Shown here in pieces: positions 1 through 64,000 of a stretch of DNA of 64,000 nucleotides; positions within the stretch are counted from its first letter, which is position 1; the number at the start of each line of letters is the position of its first letter. Below the pieces are notes generated by a model that worked only from the letters and a program-made list of their open reading frames with translations, was not told where the DNA came from and ran no database searches. The DNA lies in contig OZ025269.1 of assembly GCA_964019165.1 (NCBI GenBank), positions 14,124,422-14,188,421 of the forward strand, in the 5' to 3' direction. A program made the translations under genes and the position numbers. This DNA is from Mastigias papua. Its lineage: Eukaryota; Cnidaria; Scyphozoa; Rhizostomeae; Mastigiidae.

Positions 1-2
1 AC

Positions 3-773
3 ATGGCCCCTAAGCCCAACCCTGGGGACTGGCAACCTTGCTGTGACTATCGTGCTTTAAATCAACAAACAGTTCCCGACCGATATCCTATACTTCATAT
101 TCAGGATTTTTCCTCTTCGTTGATGGTAAAACAATTTTCTCCAAAGTTGACCTTGTTCGTGCCTACCATCAAATCCAAGTGCATCCTGATGACATTCCAA
201 AGACCGCTATAGCAACACCTTTTGGTCTATTTGAATTTCTCTGCATGCCCTTTTGGACTTCGCAATGCTGCTCAAACTTTTCAGCATTTTATTGATGAAG
301 CCCTTCATGGCTTGGACTTTGTATATGCTTATATTGGTGACCTCCTCATTACCAGCTCTTCAGAGTCGGAACACATTTACCACTTGGACCTCCTTTTTCA
401 ATGTTTATCACATTATGGAATTGTTATCAACCGTAACAAATGCACCTTCTCTGTTCTATCCTTGGATTTTCTGGGGCATCATGTTTCTGCTGCCAACATA
501 TCTCCACTCCCTTCCACAGTTCAAACTATTGCTGATTTTCCAGTACCTCACACAATCCGCAAGCTCCATGAATTTTTAGGCCTGGTCAATTTCTACCGCC
601 GTTTTATCTCCAACTGTGCCACCATTCTGCAGCCACTCACTGATTTACTTCCAGCAAATACCCTCAGCCCACATTCCCCCTATCACATGCTGCTCATGCT
701 GCTTTTAACCCTATCAAAGCTGCCCTGGCTACTGCCACTATTCACCCTGCTATGGATGCACCATACTGCCTAA
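3..773 (+). pseudogene. Ty3-type reverse transcriptase fragment (broken)
   Basis: This is the RT part of a Ty3 (Metaviridae-like) pol gene that enters from the left window edge. The segments carry recognisable RT blocks: a DYRALN motif near the start, a [12 protein letters not shown] block in the second segment, then the catalytic box. The reading frame changes between about 130 and 222, so the enzyme is not continuous. The catalytic box reads Tyr-Ile-Gly-Asp instead of Tyr-Ile-Asp-Asp, so one metal-binding Asp is lost. The following RNase H/integrase frame overlaps the end of this one (752-773). The wording of the blocks resembles the CsRn1 clade of Ty3 elements. Inactive copy. Confidence 0.85.
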
Positions 774-2419
774 TGGTTGATGCATCTAACGTTGCTGTCG
801 GGAGTGTTCTTCAGCAAAAACGTCATGGCATCTGGCATCCTATTGCTTTCTTCTCCACACGTTTGCAACCATCAGAAGTCAAGTACAGTACTTTTGGACG
901 GGAATTGCTTGCCATTTATTTATCCATTCGCCATTTCTGCTATTATCTTGAAGGACGGACATTCTATGTTGAGACTGATCACAAGCCCTTAACTCACGCC
1001 TTGTCTTCTTCCCCTGACCGTTATTCTTCACGTGAAACTCACCACCTTGATTTCGTCTCCCAATTCACCACCGATATCTGGCATATCCACAGCAAACAAA
1101 ATCCCGTTGCTGATGCTCTATCGCGAGTCAAAATTCATGCTCTCTCTACTCCCGCCATTATTGATTTTAGCCTCATTGCTCAAGCTCAACTCAACGACCC
1201 TGAGTTGACATCGTTGCGTTCTTCCTCTTCTCTCCATTTACAAGATTTTCCTCTGCCATTTTCATCCGGCACTATCCTTTGTGTTGTTACCACTTCAACA
1301 TCACCTCCATATATCCCTTCCTCATTTCGTCCAACTGTCTTTGCTAGCCTACATAACCTCTTACATCCTGGCATTTGCGCTACCCAGAAACTTTTGACTG
1401 AACGTTTTGTGTGGCCTGGCATTAGCAAAGATGGTCGTCAATGGACACGTTCTTGTATCCACTGCCAAAAAGCCAACGTAACTCGCCACACAGCTGCTCC
1501 TATAGGGAATTTTGTCACACCAGATGCCCGGTTCGATCACTTACATTCGGATCTTGTTGGCCCACTTCCCATTTCTGCTGGTTTTTTTTATCTGCTTACG
1601 TGCATTGATCGCTTTACGCGGTGGCCTGAAGCCATACCACTGCCAGATATCACTGCAGAGATCGTTGTCCGTACCTTTGTCTCAGAATGGATATCAATCT
1701 TTGGTGTTCCCTCAACCATTACTACGGATCGTGGTGCCCAGTTAGAAGTTTCTTTGTTTACGTCACTTTCTAACCTTCTGGGCTCAAACCGCGTCCGTAC
1801 AACAGTTTATCATCCGTGTGCCAATGGTCTGGTAGAACGTTTTCATCGCACTTTAAAAGCTGCCATGCGCGCCCAACCCAACCCTTCCAACTGGACTGAG
1901 TTCCTGCCTCCTATCATGCTCACCCTACGTACCACTGTCATGGAAGATTTGACCTGTTCTCCTGCACAACTTGTTTTTGGTACAACGCTTCATTTACCTG
2001 CACAGTTTGTATCTCCTTCTACACCATTTTCCGATTTAGATCCTTCTTCTCATGCTGATCGTCTCACTCTTGCCATGCACAACCTGCATCCAACTGCCCC
2101 TCGTACTCAACACCCAGCGCATCATGTTCCTTCCGATCTTCAACATTGCAGCCATGTTTTTCTCTGCACTGATGCTCATCGCACGCCTCTCCAATCGCCT
2201 GATGAAGGACCTTTCAAAGTATTGAAACTGACACCCAAACATTTTACCATTGAGCTCCATACCAAACCTTCCACAGTTAGCATCGACCACCTCAAACCCG
2301 CTTACATTGATTTCAATTCCACTATACCTACTGCTCCTGATCCGGACCCTTCCATGCCTACTTCAAGAACTACTCGTTCTGGCCGCACAGTTTGTTTTCC
2401 AGTACGCTTTCAAGTTTGA
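752..2419 (+). CDS. Ty3-type RNase H-integrase polyprotein segment
   Basis: This open frame of 555 residues holds the C-terminal half of Ty3 pol. RNase H comes first (residues about 1-125: MVDASN, GRELLA, ETDHKP and NPVADALSRV boxes). Next is the integrase zinc finger (HPG...CIHCQK, about residues 203-242), then the DDE core with Asp in SDLVGP, Asp in TTDRGAQ and Glu in NGLVERFHR. The tail is a basic C-terminal domain. The closest family that I recognise is CsRn1, by the PDARFDH, DLVGPLP and CIDRFTRWPEAIPL blocks. The upstream RT is frameshifted and carries a mutated catalytic box, so this open stretch belongs to a dead element. It ends about 120 bases before the LTR. Confidence 0.88.
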   Translation: MDAPYCLMVDASNVAVGSVLQQKRHGIWHPIAFFSTRLQPSEVKYSTFGRELLAIYLSIRHFCYYLEGRTFYVETDHKPLTHALSSSPDRYSSRETHHLDFVSQFTTDIWHIHSKQNPVADALSRVKIHALSTPAIIDFSLIAQAQLNDPELTSLRSSSSLHLQDFPLPFSSGTILCVVTTSTSPPYIPSSFRPTVFASLHNLLHPGICATQKLLTERFVWPGISKDGRQWTRSCIHCQKANVTRHTAAPIGNFVTPDARFDHLHSDLVGPLPISAGFFYLLTCIDRFTRWPEAIPLPDITAEIVVRTFVSEWISIFGVPSTITTDRGAQLEVSLFTSLSNLLGSNRVRTTVYHPCANGLVERFHRTLKAAMRAQPNPSNWTEFLPPIMLTLRTTVMEDLTCSPAQLVFGTTLHLPAQFVSPSTPFSDLDPSSHADRLTLAMHNLHPTAPRTQHPAHHVPSDLQHCSHVFLCTDAHRTPLQSPDEGPFKVLKLTPKHFTIELHTKPSTVSIDHLKPAYIDFNSTIPTAPDPDPSMPTSRTTRSGRTVCFPVRFQV

Positions 2420-2540
2420 GACTACATCTTCGTTATGACATTATATACTGCTCATTCAATTGACTCATTTTTTAATATATATTTTATTTTGTATGTATCT
2501 ATCGAGTGCTGCCTTTCACTTGCCTTCTAGGGGGAAGCTA

Positions 2541-3138
2541 TGTAGTGACCCCATTTTCTACTTCCTCAATCACTATTCTCACAACCTCCGCATTTTCTTC
2601 CTCGCTACTGTTCTAGCTTACATCCTCTTATTACATGCTGTCCTACTTTCAGAACTTTTCCTGTTCTCACCTTTTACATCCTACGCAGTCTTTAAATATT
2701 GGTGTAAAATTTGAATGGTCAGTTGATTATATCGTGATGATGAAAAGATACAAGTGAGCGTCTTTACTTCTACAAGTCTAAAGTAACAAAAGCCAAGATT
2801 GGTAAGAGAGATACATAACATTTTTATACACTATTGTATAGCACTAAAAATCTATTCAGCAATCCTATAACAACAGCCTAACCCTTCCTCTAAATCATTC
2901 GTGTTTATTTTGGGTTGTTTAACGTTTATGTGTATATTCGTGTAAATTGTAATGTAAAGTAAGTCAGAGTAGAGGCAGAGTACCATCACCAACACAATCT
3001 CCCGTCTCTCTCTGCCTCCTTGTTCTCTGTGGGTTAAATAATGATACGCGCGCACTTACAACTGATCAACGAAGAATGTCACTGGACGAGCATTGTAGTC
3101 TATAGGACCCACCAACTCACGTTCCTATAATTGTGACA
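2541..3138 (+). repeat. 3' LTR of the Ty3 element (right end uncertain)
   Basis: A polypurine tract (AGGGGGAAGC, about 2529-2538) directly precedes a TG start at 2541, as expected for a 3' LTR downstream of pol. The other LTR lies outside the window, so the right end cannot be fixed; it probably falls between 3055 and 3140. A sequence related to its 3' part (TTAAATAATGA...TCAA...AAG...GTCACTG) recurs at about 36365-36440 inside the foldback element, which supports a dispersed LTR family. No gene is seen in this stretch. Confidence 0.6.
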
Positions 3139-3344
3139 GCGAGACGTGACCAGGAAATCCTTCTTTGATCCAGTTTTATCAAGCAAGCAAGACAGCCAAC
3201 AACTCAAACATCGCAAGTTCGGCAACACATCCTTCAAAAGCTGCTGCATTCGCATGCTAGGTCGGCAACATTTCGCGCCTAGAAAATGTTGGCAAGCAGG
3301 CATCAATCTCACTCAACTCACCGTAGTGCTACAATACAGCAAGT

Positions 3345-3520
3345 CAGGCTCCTGGTTGATCCTACGCACAAAACCTCGCAAGTACACAACTTTCGAACGC
3401 CGACATTCAGGTTCCTGGTCATCCTACTCATAAAATCTCGCGCAACAACTCATTCGTCGAACGCCAACATTCTGGTTCTTGGTAATCCAACTCTCAAAAC
3501 CTTGGCAGAATCTCGTACCT
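3345..3520 (+). repeat. 63-64 bp tandem repeat, about 2.7 units
   Basis: Units begin at 3345, 3408 and 3472 with CAGGCTCCTGG, CAGGTTCCTGG and CTGGTTCTTGG, and each contains CGAACGCC(G/A)ACATT. The repeat is moderately diverged. It sits downstream of the Ty3 LTR and could be retroelement leader sequence. No function can be assigned. Confidence 0.7.
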
Positions 3521-4867
3521 TGCGGCCTCAAAAAATGACATTAATTGTTTTCGTATGTTTGGACATTTATCTTAAATTCTTCATGTGAGTGTCATCTTAT
3601 TTTCGTGTATTTTCGCTTCTTTTATTCGTGTTTTTACATAATGTCGCATTTATAACTTTCGCAAGACTAATCAATAACGTAGCTAGGACAACTAACGCTA
3701 TTCTCACATCTCGTCATCTCATCCTTCCTACAATGTTTACAATCTGCGCCACTGCGGCGCTAATGTACTTTCGCACCTCTCATCGATTACAGGGGGCTAA
3801 CCCCATAAACTATACATCATTCGATAGCTCTTCATCTGTACATTCATATGCTACCCCATTTACCCTATAGGGCTAGGGGTAGGGCATGAGTTAGCGTAAA
3901 GGGTGAGGGTTAACGTTAGTTATTTCATGTCAGCCATTATGAATATATGAAAAATACGTACGAATCGGTGCCTGTGTCCGGTAAAGTTTTAAAAATTTTG
4001 TAAACTGCAAGACAGGCTTGGTAGAGTAAAAGAGCACGGTGTCTTGCAGGGTCTCGGGGCTTTTTCTTCATAACGGCATTGGCGTTGAAACCAAGAATTT
4101 CTAACTTGCACCAGGAGTACAACTACCGGAAGTTGCTTGAAACTTCTTGAAAGCCCCGGATTATTTCAGCAACCAAGGAATATTCCATCCTCTGAAAGAC
4201 AATTTCACGGGATGGCCAAAGCAAGGCACTGAGACTTCCACCATAGCACCATTAAAGACGTAAACTTGTTCTTAGAAATTATTTGGTATATCCTCTATGA
4301 ATGTTGGTTTTATTATATCTCTCAAAAGAGCAGCTGGGAAAATAGCAGTATGCATAGCTGATTGCAAATTCTTTTCCTCGTGTGTTTTCCTTACTTCTCC
4401 TCCAGTGCTTGCATCTACACTTTGGTGACATATGCTCACTCTATTTATGAAACTACACAATTTCTAATTAGTTAATCTATTTTTCCGCTATCAAACTAAG
4501 TCACTAGAGCGTCTGGTGTTCTCAAGAGCAAATAAAGAAAACAACCATATTATTTGGGTGAAAAACAAAAGAATTGGTGCAACAAGTACCCCGGGCTCCA
4601 GGGCCTGAAAAACAATTTGAATGGGGGAAATACCCCATTTGGGGAAGGTTAGCCAAATTTTCACTGCCTGAGTCTATGGAAAAGTGTGAACCAAGGGCCC
4701 AGAGAACACTTGCTGACCCTGTAGATCGGATTTGCTTACGTTATTTTTATTCTGCATATAAGAGTGCCACAATTGTCGGTTGTCGTTTCCCCATATTGTA
4801 AAACTATTCAGGTTTTACACGATATTACAAATAATAGTCAATCAGTAGCTCGAAAGTACGGTGGCCC
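3521..4867. other. No gene recognised
   Basis: Short open frames occur on both strands but none resembles a known protein, and none has a splice context that joins it to exon 1 of the host gene. A G-rich stretch (GGGGTAGGGCATGAG and neighbours, 3874-3920) is the only visible oddity. Confidence 0.5.
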
Positions 4868-5107
4868 ACAAGAATCACGGCAAAACATTCTTTCTCACGG
4901 CAAAACTCTCTTTCTCACGGCAAAACCTTCTTTCTCACGGCAAAACCCTCTTTCTCACGGCAAACTTTCTTTCTCACGGCAAAACTCTCTTTTCTCATGG
5001 CAAAACATTCTTTCTCACGGCAAAACTTTCTCTCTCACGGCAAAACTCTCTTTTCTCACGGCAAAACTTTCTTTCTCACGCCAAAGCTCTTTCTCGTGGC
5101 AAAACGC
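4868..5107 (+). repeat. 20-bp minisatellite, about 12 units
   Basis: The unit is approximately TTTCTCACGGCAAAACTTTC, 19-21 bases long, repeated about 12 times with small changes. The complementary sequence occurs as about six units at 5824-5945, so the two arrays form a large inverted pair around a 0.7-kb centre. The apparent proteins in this region (repeats of SRQN/HGKT) are products of the repeat and are not genes. Confidence 0.9.
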
Positions 5108-5229
5108 TCTTTTGTAGTGTACAGCATTCGCTCTGAGGAAAACACTTGTTCAGAAAGCGAAGGCAAAGAACGATACATATGGTTGATGAGGGAATACAAA
5201 GAGCCCCTTTGCAAAACACTTCCCCCCTT

Positions 5230-5639
5230 GGGATCATCCAGAAAGTACATACGCCTAAGGTCGTCACATTTTTTACCAATCTACCAACCCTGTACGCACG
5301 AGTATGCTTTTCATTCTCACCTTTCCCTATACGAGCATACGAATTTTCTTGATATTTCTTCAAAAATGTTACCCATGTTTAGCAACAGCTTTTCATAAAA
5401 CGAAGACAAAATGCATTAGGTTCTCACTTTTTCGAAAGAAATTGCTCCAGTGTTTTAATTCAGTGTCATTTCGTTCGCATTTTCCCTCAGCTTGCACGAT
5501 CAGTAGGCTTTCTAGTAGGGCATGCCATCGTGCGTACGCTTTGACTTTTACCAACCCACCCACCCTGTACGCTTGTGTACGCTTTTGATCATACCCACCC
5601 ACCGACCTTTAAAGCGTACGTACTTTCTGGATGGCCCCT
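5230..5639. mobile_element. MITE with GGGRYCATCCAGAAAGTAC inverted ends
   Basis: The left end (5230-5255) and right end (about 5612-5639) are inverted copies with the pattern GGG(A/G)(T/C)CATCCAGAAAGTAC(A/G)TACGC. The element has no coding capacity. It lies between the two inverted minisatellite arrays. Its ends resemble those of the elements at 15260-15793 and 39224-45125, which suggests one TIR superfamily. Confidence 0.65.
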
Positions 5640-5823
5640 CTTGCCCATTATTCCTTCTGGCAACCTTGAGTGACAGGCCTTGGAGCCGACAATGGGATCA
5701 TGGTAGGCATACCAACAACTTCCAGAAACGACCCAGTGCAGGGAGGCATTGCTGCGTTCCTTCCTGTGTAATGAAAGAATTAGCATCTTTTTTAGGCAAA
5801 GTCATGCGGTGTAAACAAAAGTT

Positions 5824-5945
5824 TGGCCATGAGAAAGAAAGTTTTGCCGTGAAAAAGAAAGTTTTGCCGTGAGAAAGAGTTTTGCCGTGAAAAAGAAAGT
5901 TTTGCCGTGTAAAAGAAAGTTTTACCGTGAGAAAGAAAGGTTTTA
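5824..5945 (-). repeat. Inverted copy of the 20-bp minisatellite, about 6 units
   Basis: Units of approximately GTTTTGCCGTGAGAAAGAAA are the reverse complement of the array at 4868-5107. The array ends only about 25 bases before the first coding exon of the host gene, so any promoter or upstream splice acceptor must lie in or very near this repeat. Confidence 0.88.
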
Positions 5946-5970
5946 GTGAGGAAATCCAAGGGTAATAGAA

Positions 5971-61253
<55,283 letters not shown>

Positions 61254-61598
61254 AGGTATCGGTCAGATAGATCATAGTTTTAAGTCTCATGTTTGGATGA
61301 TTATAAGTTGTGGAAATAGAAAGTCAACTCAAGTAATGTGAACTTTACATTCACTACAGCAAAAGTGGGGAAATTGATTGATTTTGTCACACGAAGTGTA
61401 TTACTTCAGTATCAGACGATATAGTAGAGAATGCATGGATAATACAATGAAGATTACACGTTGGCTACACATGTATTTATTTGATTCGAATTTCATTGTA
61501 TGATATCAAACTCGGTTTTTCTTTTCCAACTAGTCTCATCTGTTCATGACAGCGTTTAGCTTGAGAGTCTGCATCAACGGAGGAAACCAGTTGCAAAA

Positions 61599-61604
61599 AA
61601 TAAA
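61599..61604 (+). promoter_or_regulatory. Candidate polyadenylation signal AATAAA
   Basis: The first AATAAA after the stop codon of the host gene, 346 bases downstream. It would give a short 3' UTR with no intron. Confidence 0.4.
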
Positions 61605-64000
61605 GCTGGTGTTGTTTCTTTTCGTTTCACCATATATTTTACTTGCGTATTGTACTTCATATTTATATTTAATAAGGATATAACGTGCAGTTGTAAGTCT
61701 ATTTGAGGTGTATCCCGGGTACCTTAGGTGAGTGATTTCCGGCATTTTACAGGTCCCCGGGAGCTCCTTTAAAGGTAATGGGAGGAAACGAGAAAATTCT
61801 AGCTATATACGCTGGATACTTTCTTTCCCAAGGGTCTCAACATTAGGCAGTTTTAAGAATTCCCCACAGTTATAACACTGGTTATATTTTTGTCTTTGAT
61901 TTCATCATGTTAAGTATCATTTGTTCTCTGTTCCTATGTGTTCCGTTTTTGTTGCCTCGTTATCATACTTCTAAGTCTTGCATCATCATCATCTCCCACT
62001 GTTGCCTTATCTGTCCGTGACGTGTCGTCTATTCTTAGTACACAGTTGTTTGTGTTGTACTACCATGCCATCGCATTGCCCCCTTAGTTCCGTCATATGT
62101 TGTAATTAGTTTGTTACGTCACGTGTGTTGATATAAGTTAAGCGTGTAGTGTTCTATATAGTCAATCGTTATGTGAAGTCGTCGATAGGAGTTGAAGTAC
62201 AGCCATAATCGCTGTCGTGTTTTTGAGTGCCGTGTGTTTATGCAATTTGCCGTTAGTGTATCGAGTTTGTTGAAGAGTCGATGTCAGTTGTTACTGTATT
62301 ATAGTCACCGTCAGTGAAAGTTGTTATTGAGTTGTCGCTGTTACTATTATCATGAAGGATTAGAGACAATTATCGTGACAAACGAACCTGCTCATTTTTG
62401 GGACTTCTTTCTGATATATTTGTATTCCTGTAAATTCTTGTTATTTTAGATAAGCTATGAGATAGAAAAGGCAAATTCAAACATAAATGGATAATGAAAG
62501 GTAGCGAGATCAAATGTAAGAAAAGACTAAATAAATGAAAATATGACAAAGGATACATAAATAGAAAATTTAAATGTTTACTGTTTCAAACACAGGTATG
62601 ACTAAATATAAGTACTTTCGAAAGACGTTTCGGCATAAGCCTTGATCAGATTTAGTTTGCCTAATACATAGGCGCATACTTTTACAAGCAAGGTACAAAA
62701 AAGCAATGGCAATGAAAGATTTGCAAACAAAGGAAGTATATACTGTATGTATAGGATATAAGTAAATGATAAAAAGTCGGATTTAATTTTTTTTTTAAAG
62801 TTCTAAAATCCTTTTCCTCGTTCATGTTCTCAGGAAATTCATCAAAAACGGAAATTCATTCGTCATCCTTAGTAATATGTAGATTTTCTCGCTGTTTCCA
62901 GTTCTATCTTAGGAAGGTCTAATCTCGTTCTATTGCATCATGATTGCATCTTGTATTCGCAGTAGTTCGTCCTTTGTTGAAGTACTCCATAAGTTCAATA
63001 TAAATATATTCATTATGGAGACACTTGCGTACAAAGATACATAGGTGCTTCTTTTGGTAGCCTCGGCTTTGGGTGTTGTTTTGCTATTACCAATCTTAAA
63101 TTGGGCGCTAGCCTCAATTTTTCCAATTTACCATGATATGACGTGAAGTTGAACCATAGAGTGACCGTCATCCATGGTAAGAATAGGTACATAATTTGAC
63201 TGAATCCTAAATCATCTTCTGTTACGAAACAAGTATATTACATGTGCAAAGGTTATTGTAGTAATTCTTCATTTCCACTCTATAGAATTACCAGTAAAGA
63301 TTTGCACTTGTGACTAAAGGGTACGATCTCACCTAGCTTTGTCTTGGGTTCTGTATCTACTGTAGAATTTGAAGAAAGCAACTTTTGCAGATGCGTTTTG
63401 TATGTTGCCTTAGGCTGCACAAATGTCAACTAAATTATTTTACAATTTTAGTTTGATATATACATTTGTTCCCCAGAGTTATGTTAAAGGACGAAATAGG
63501 CAAAATCTGTGCTGGAAAGGAAGGGCTAGGTTAAGCATAGCAAAGTTTTGAGGAAGGCTGGTATATAGATGGCCTAAATAAAAGCAAGGTATCGTGACGT
63601 AACATAAATTTGTTTTTCTATTCAATAAAAATGTTACAATTACATGCTACTTGCTATACTACATAAAAATTACTTGACTACACTACAGGGACGACACTAC
63701 TGGGTGCAAGATTCCATGACAACTTCTCAGCCTTTGACATGAAAAACACGTAACAAAACAAAGTTAAAAACACAGCTACAAAAATCCACATTAACTTTAC
63801 TAATAAATGCGTTCGTTTTTTTCATATTGTATGCTACGCTACCCTAGGGAAAAGAGGTCCTTTTACGTAATTGTCAAGAAAAGGGTAAGCTGAAAAAGGA
63901 ATAAAACAAGTTGTGCCTAATGAACCGGACACCCAATATGAAACAATCCTACGAGCTAACTGAAAGGAGTAAGGGGACTTGTGACAACATGGTGTAAGAC
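61605..64000. other. No gene recognised; Penelope/hammerhead relic at 62585-62655
   Basis: Only short frames. On the minus strand 62603-62655 carries CTGATCA, stem II GGC-TTAT-GCC, GAAAC, a CTTTCGAAAG hairpin, and CTAAAT/ATTTAG that can close stem I. One core base differs from CTGATGA. Confidence 0.5.

Noticed and set aside
4764..5136. Frames with repeated HGKT/SRQN peptides
   Set aside because: Products of the 20-bp minisatellite.

Overview
The window is nuclear DNA of an invertebrate animal. It is AT-rich, intron-bearing and packed with nested transposable elements: a Ty3 element resembling the CsRn1 clade, a DIRS-type YR element, Penelope-like elements with GIY-YIG and hammerhead motifs, RLE-type and CR1/L2-like LINEs, a KIAA1586-like hAT-type gene, Harbinger- and pogo-like pieces, several MITE families and foldback elements. 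The species cannot be named from sequence alone; a cnidarian, mollusc, hemichordate or similar marine invertebrate would fit. No prokaryotic feature, rRNA gene or CRISPR array was seen.

The main result is one host gene on the + strand, in seven exons spread over about 55 kb: 5971-6194, 8998-9146, 19220-19720, 27082-27156, 27635-27739, 31967-32050 and 61210-61253. All splice phases agree (2-2, then 1-1 five times) and each junction has GT/AG. The predicted 393-residue protein is a Mab-21/cGAS-like nucleotidyltransferase-fold protein (residues 1-291), a 25-residue linker, and a C-terminal ubiquitin-like domain (318-392) that ends Arg-Leu-Arg-Gly-Gly followed by one Asn and the stop codon. That is the ending of an unprocessed ubiquitin precursor. 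The two acidic residues of the first catalytic motif appear to be Gly and Asn, while the third (Asp100) is kept. A cGAS-like receptor relative carrying a potentially processable or conjugable ubiquitin tail is the candidate new system here.

Layout: 1-2419 is decayed Ty3 pol followed by its LTR; 3.3-5.95 kb holds minisatellites and a MITE just upstream of exon 1; introns 1-2 (6.2-19.2 kb) hold LINE ends, a PIF/Harbinger element enclosing a 590-bp TCTA array and a LINE, and several TIR elements; exon 3 is bracketed by two members of one MITE family; intron 3 (19.7-27.1 kb) holds a pogo-like MITE and two tandem RLE LINE copies; intron 5 (27.7-32.0 kb) holds a LINE inside a LINE inside a TIR element.

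Intron 6 (32.05-61.2 kb) splits the ubiquitin-like domain. In order it holds a KIAA1586-like gene (minus), a 2-kb foldback element, a TIR element enclosing a 1.5-kb Penelope palindrome, a second pair of TIR ends enclosing a DIRS element and a THAP-like foldback element, and a decayed LINE. Exon 7 follows, then about 2.7 kb with no recognised gene.
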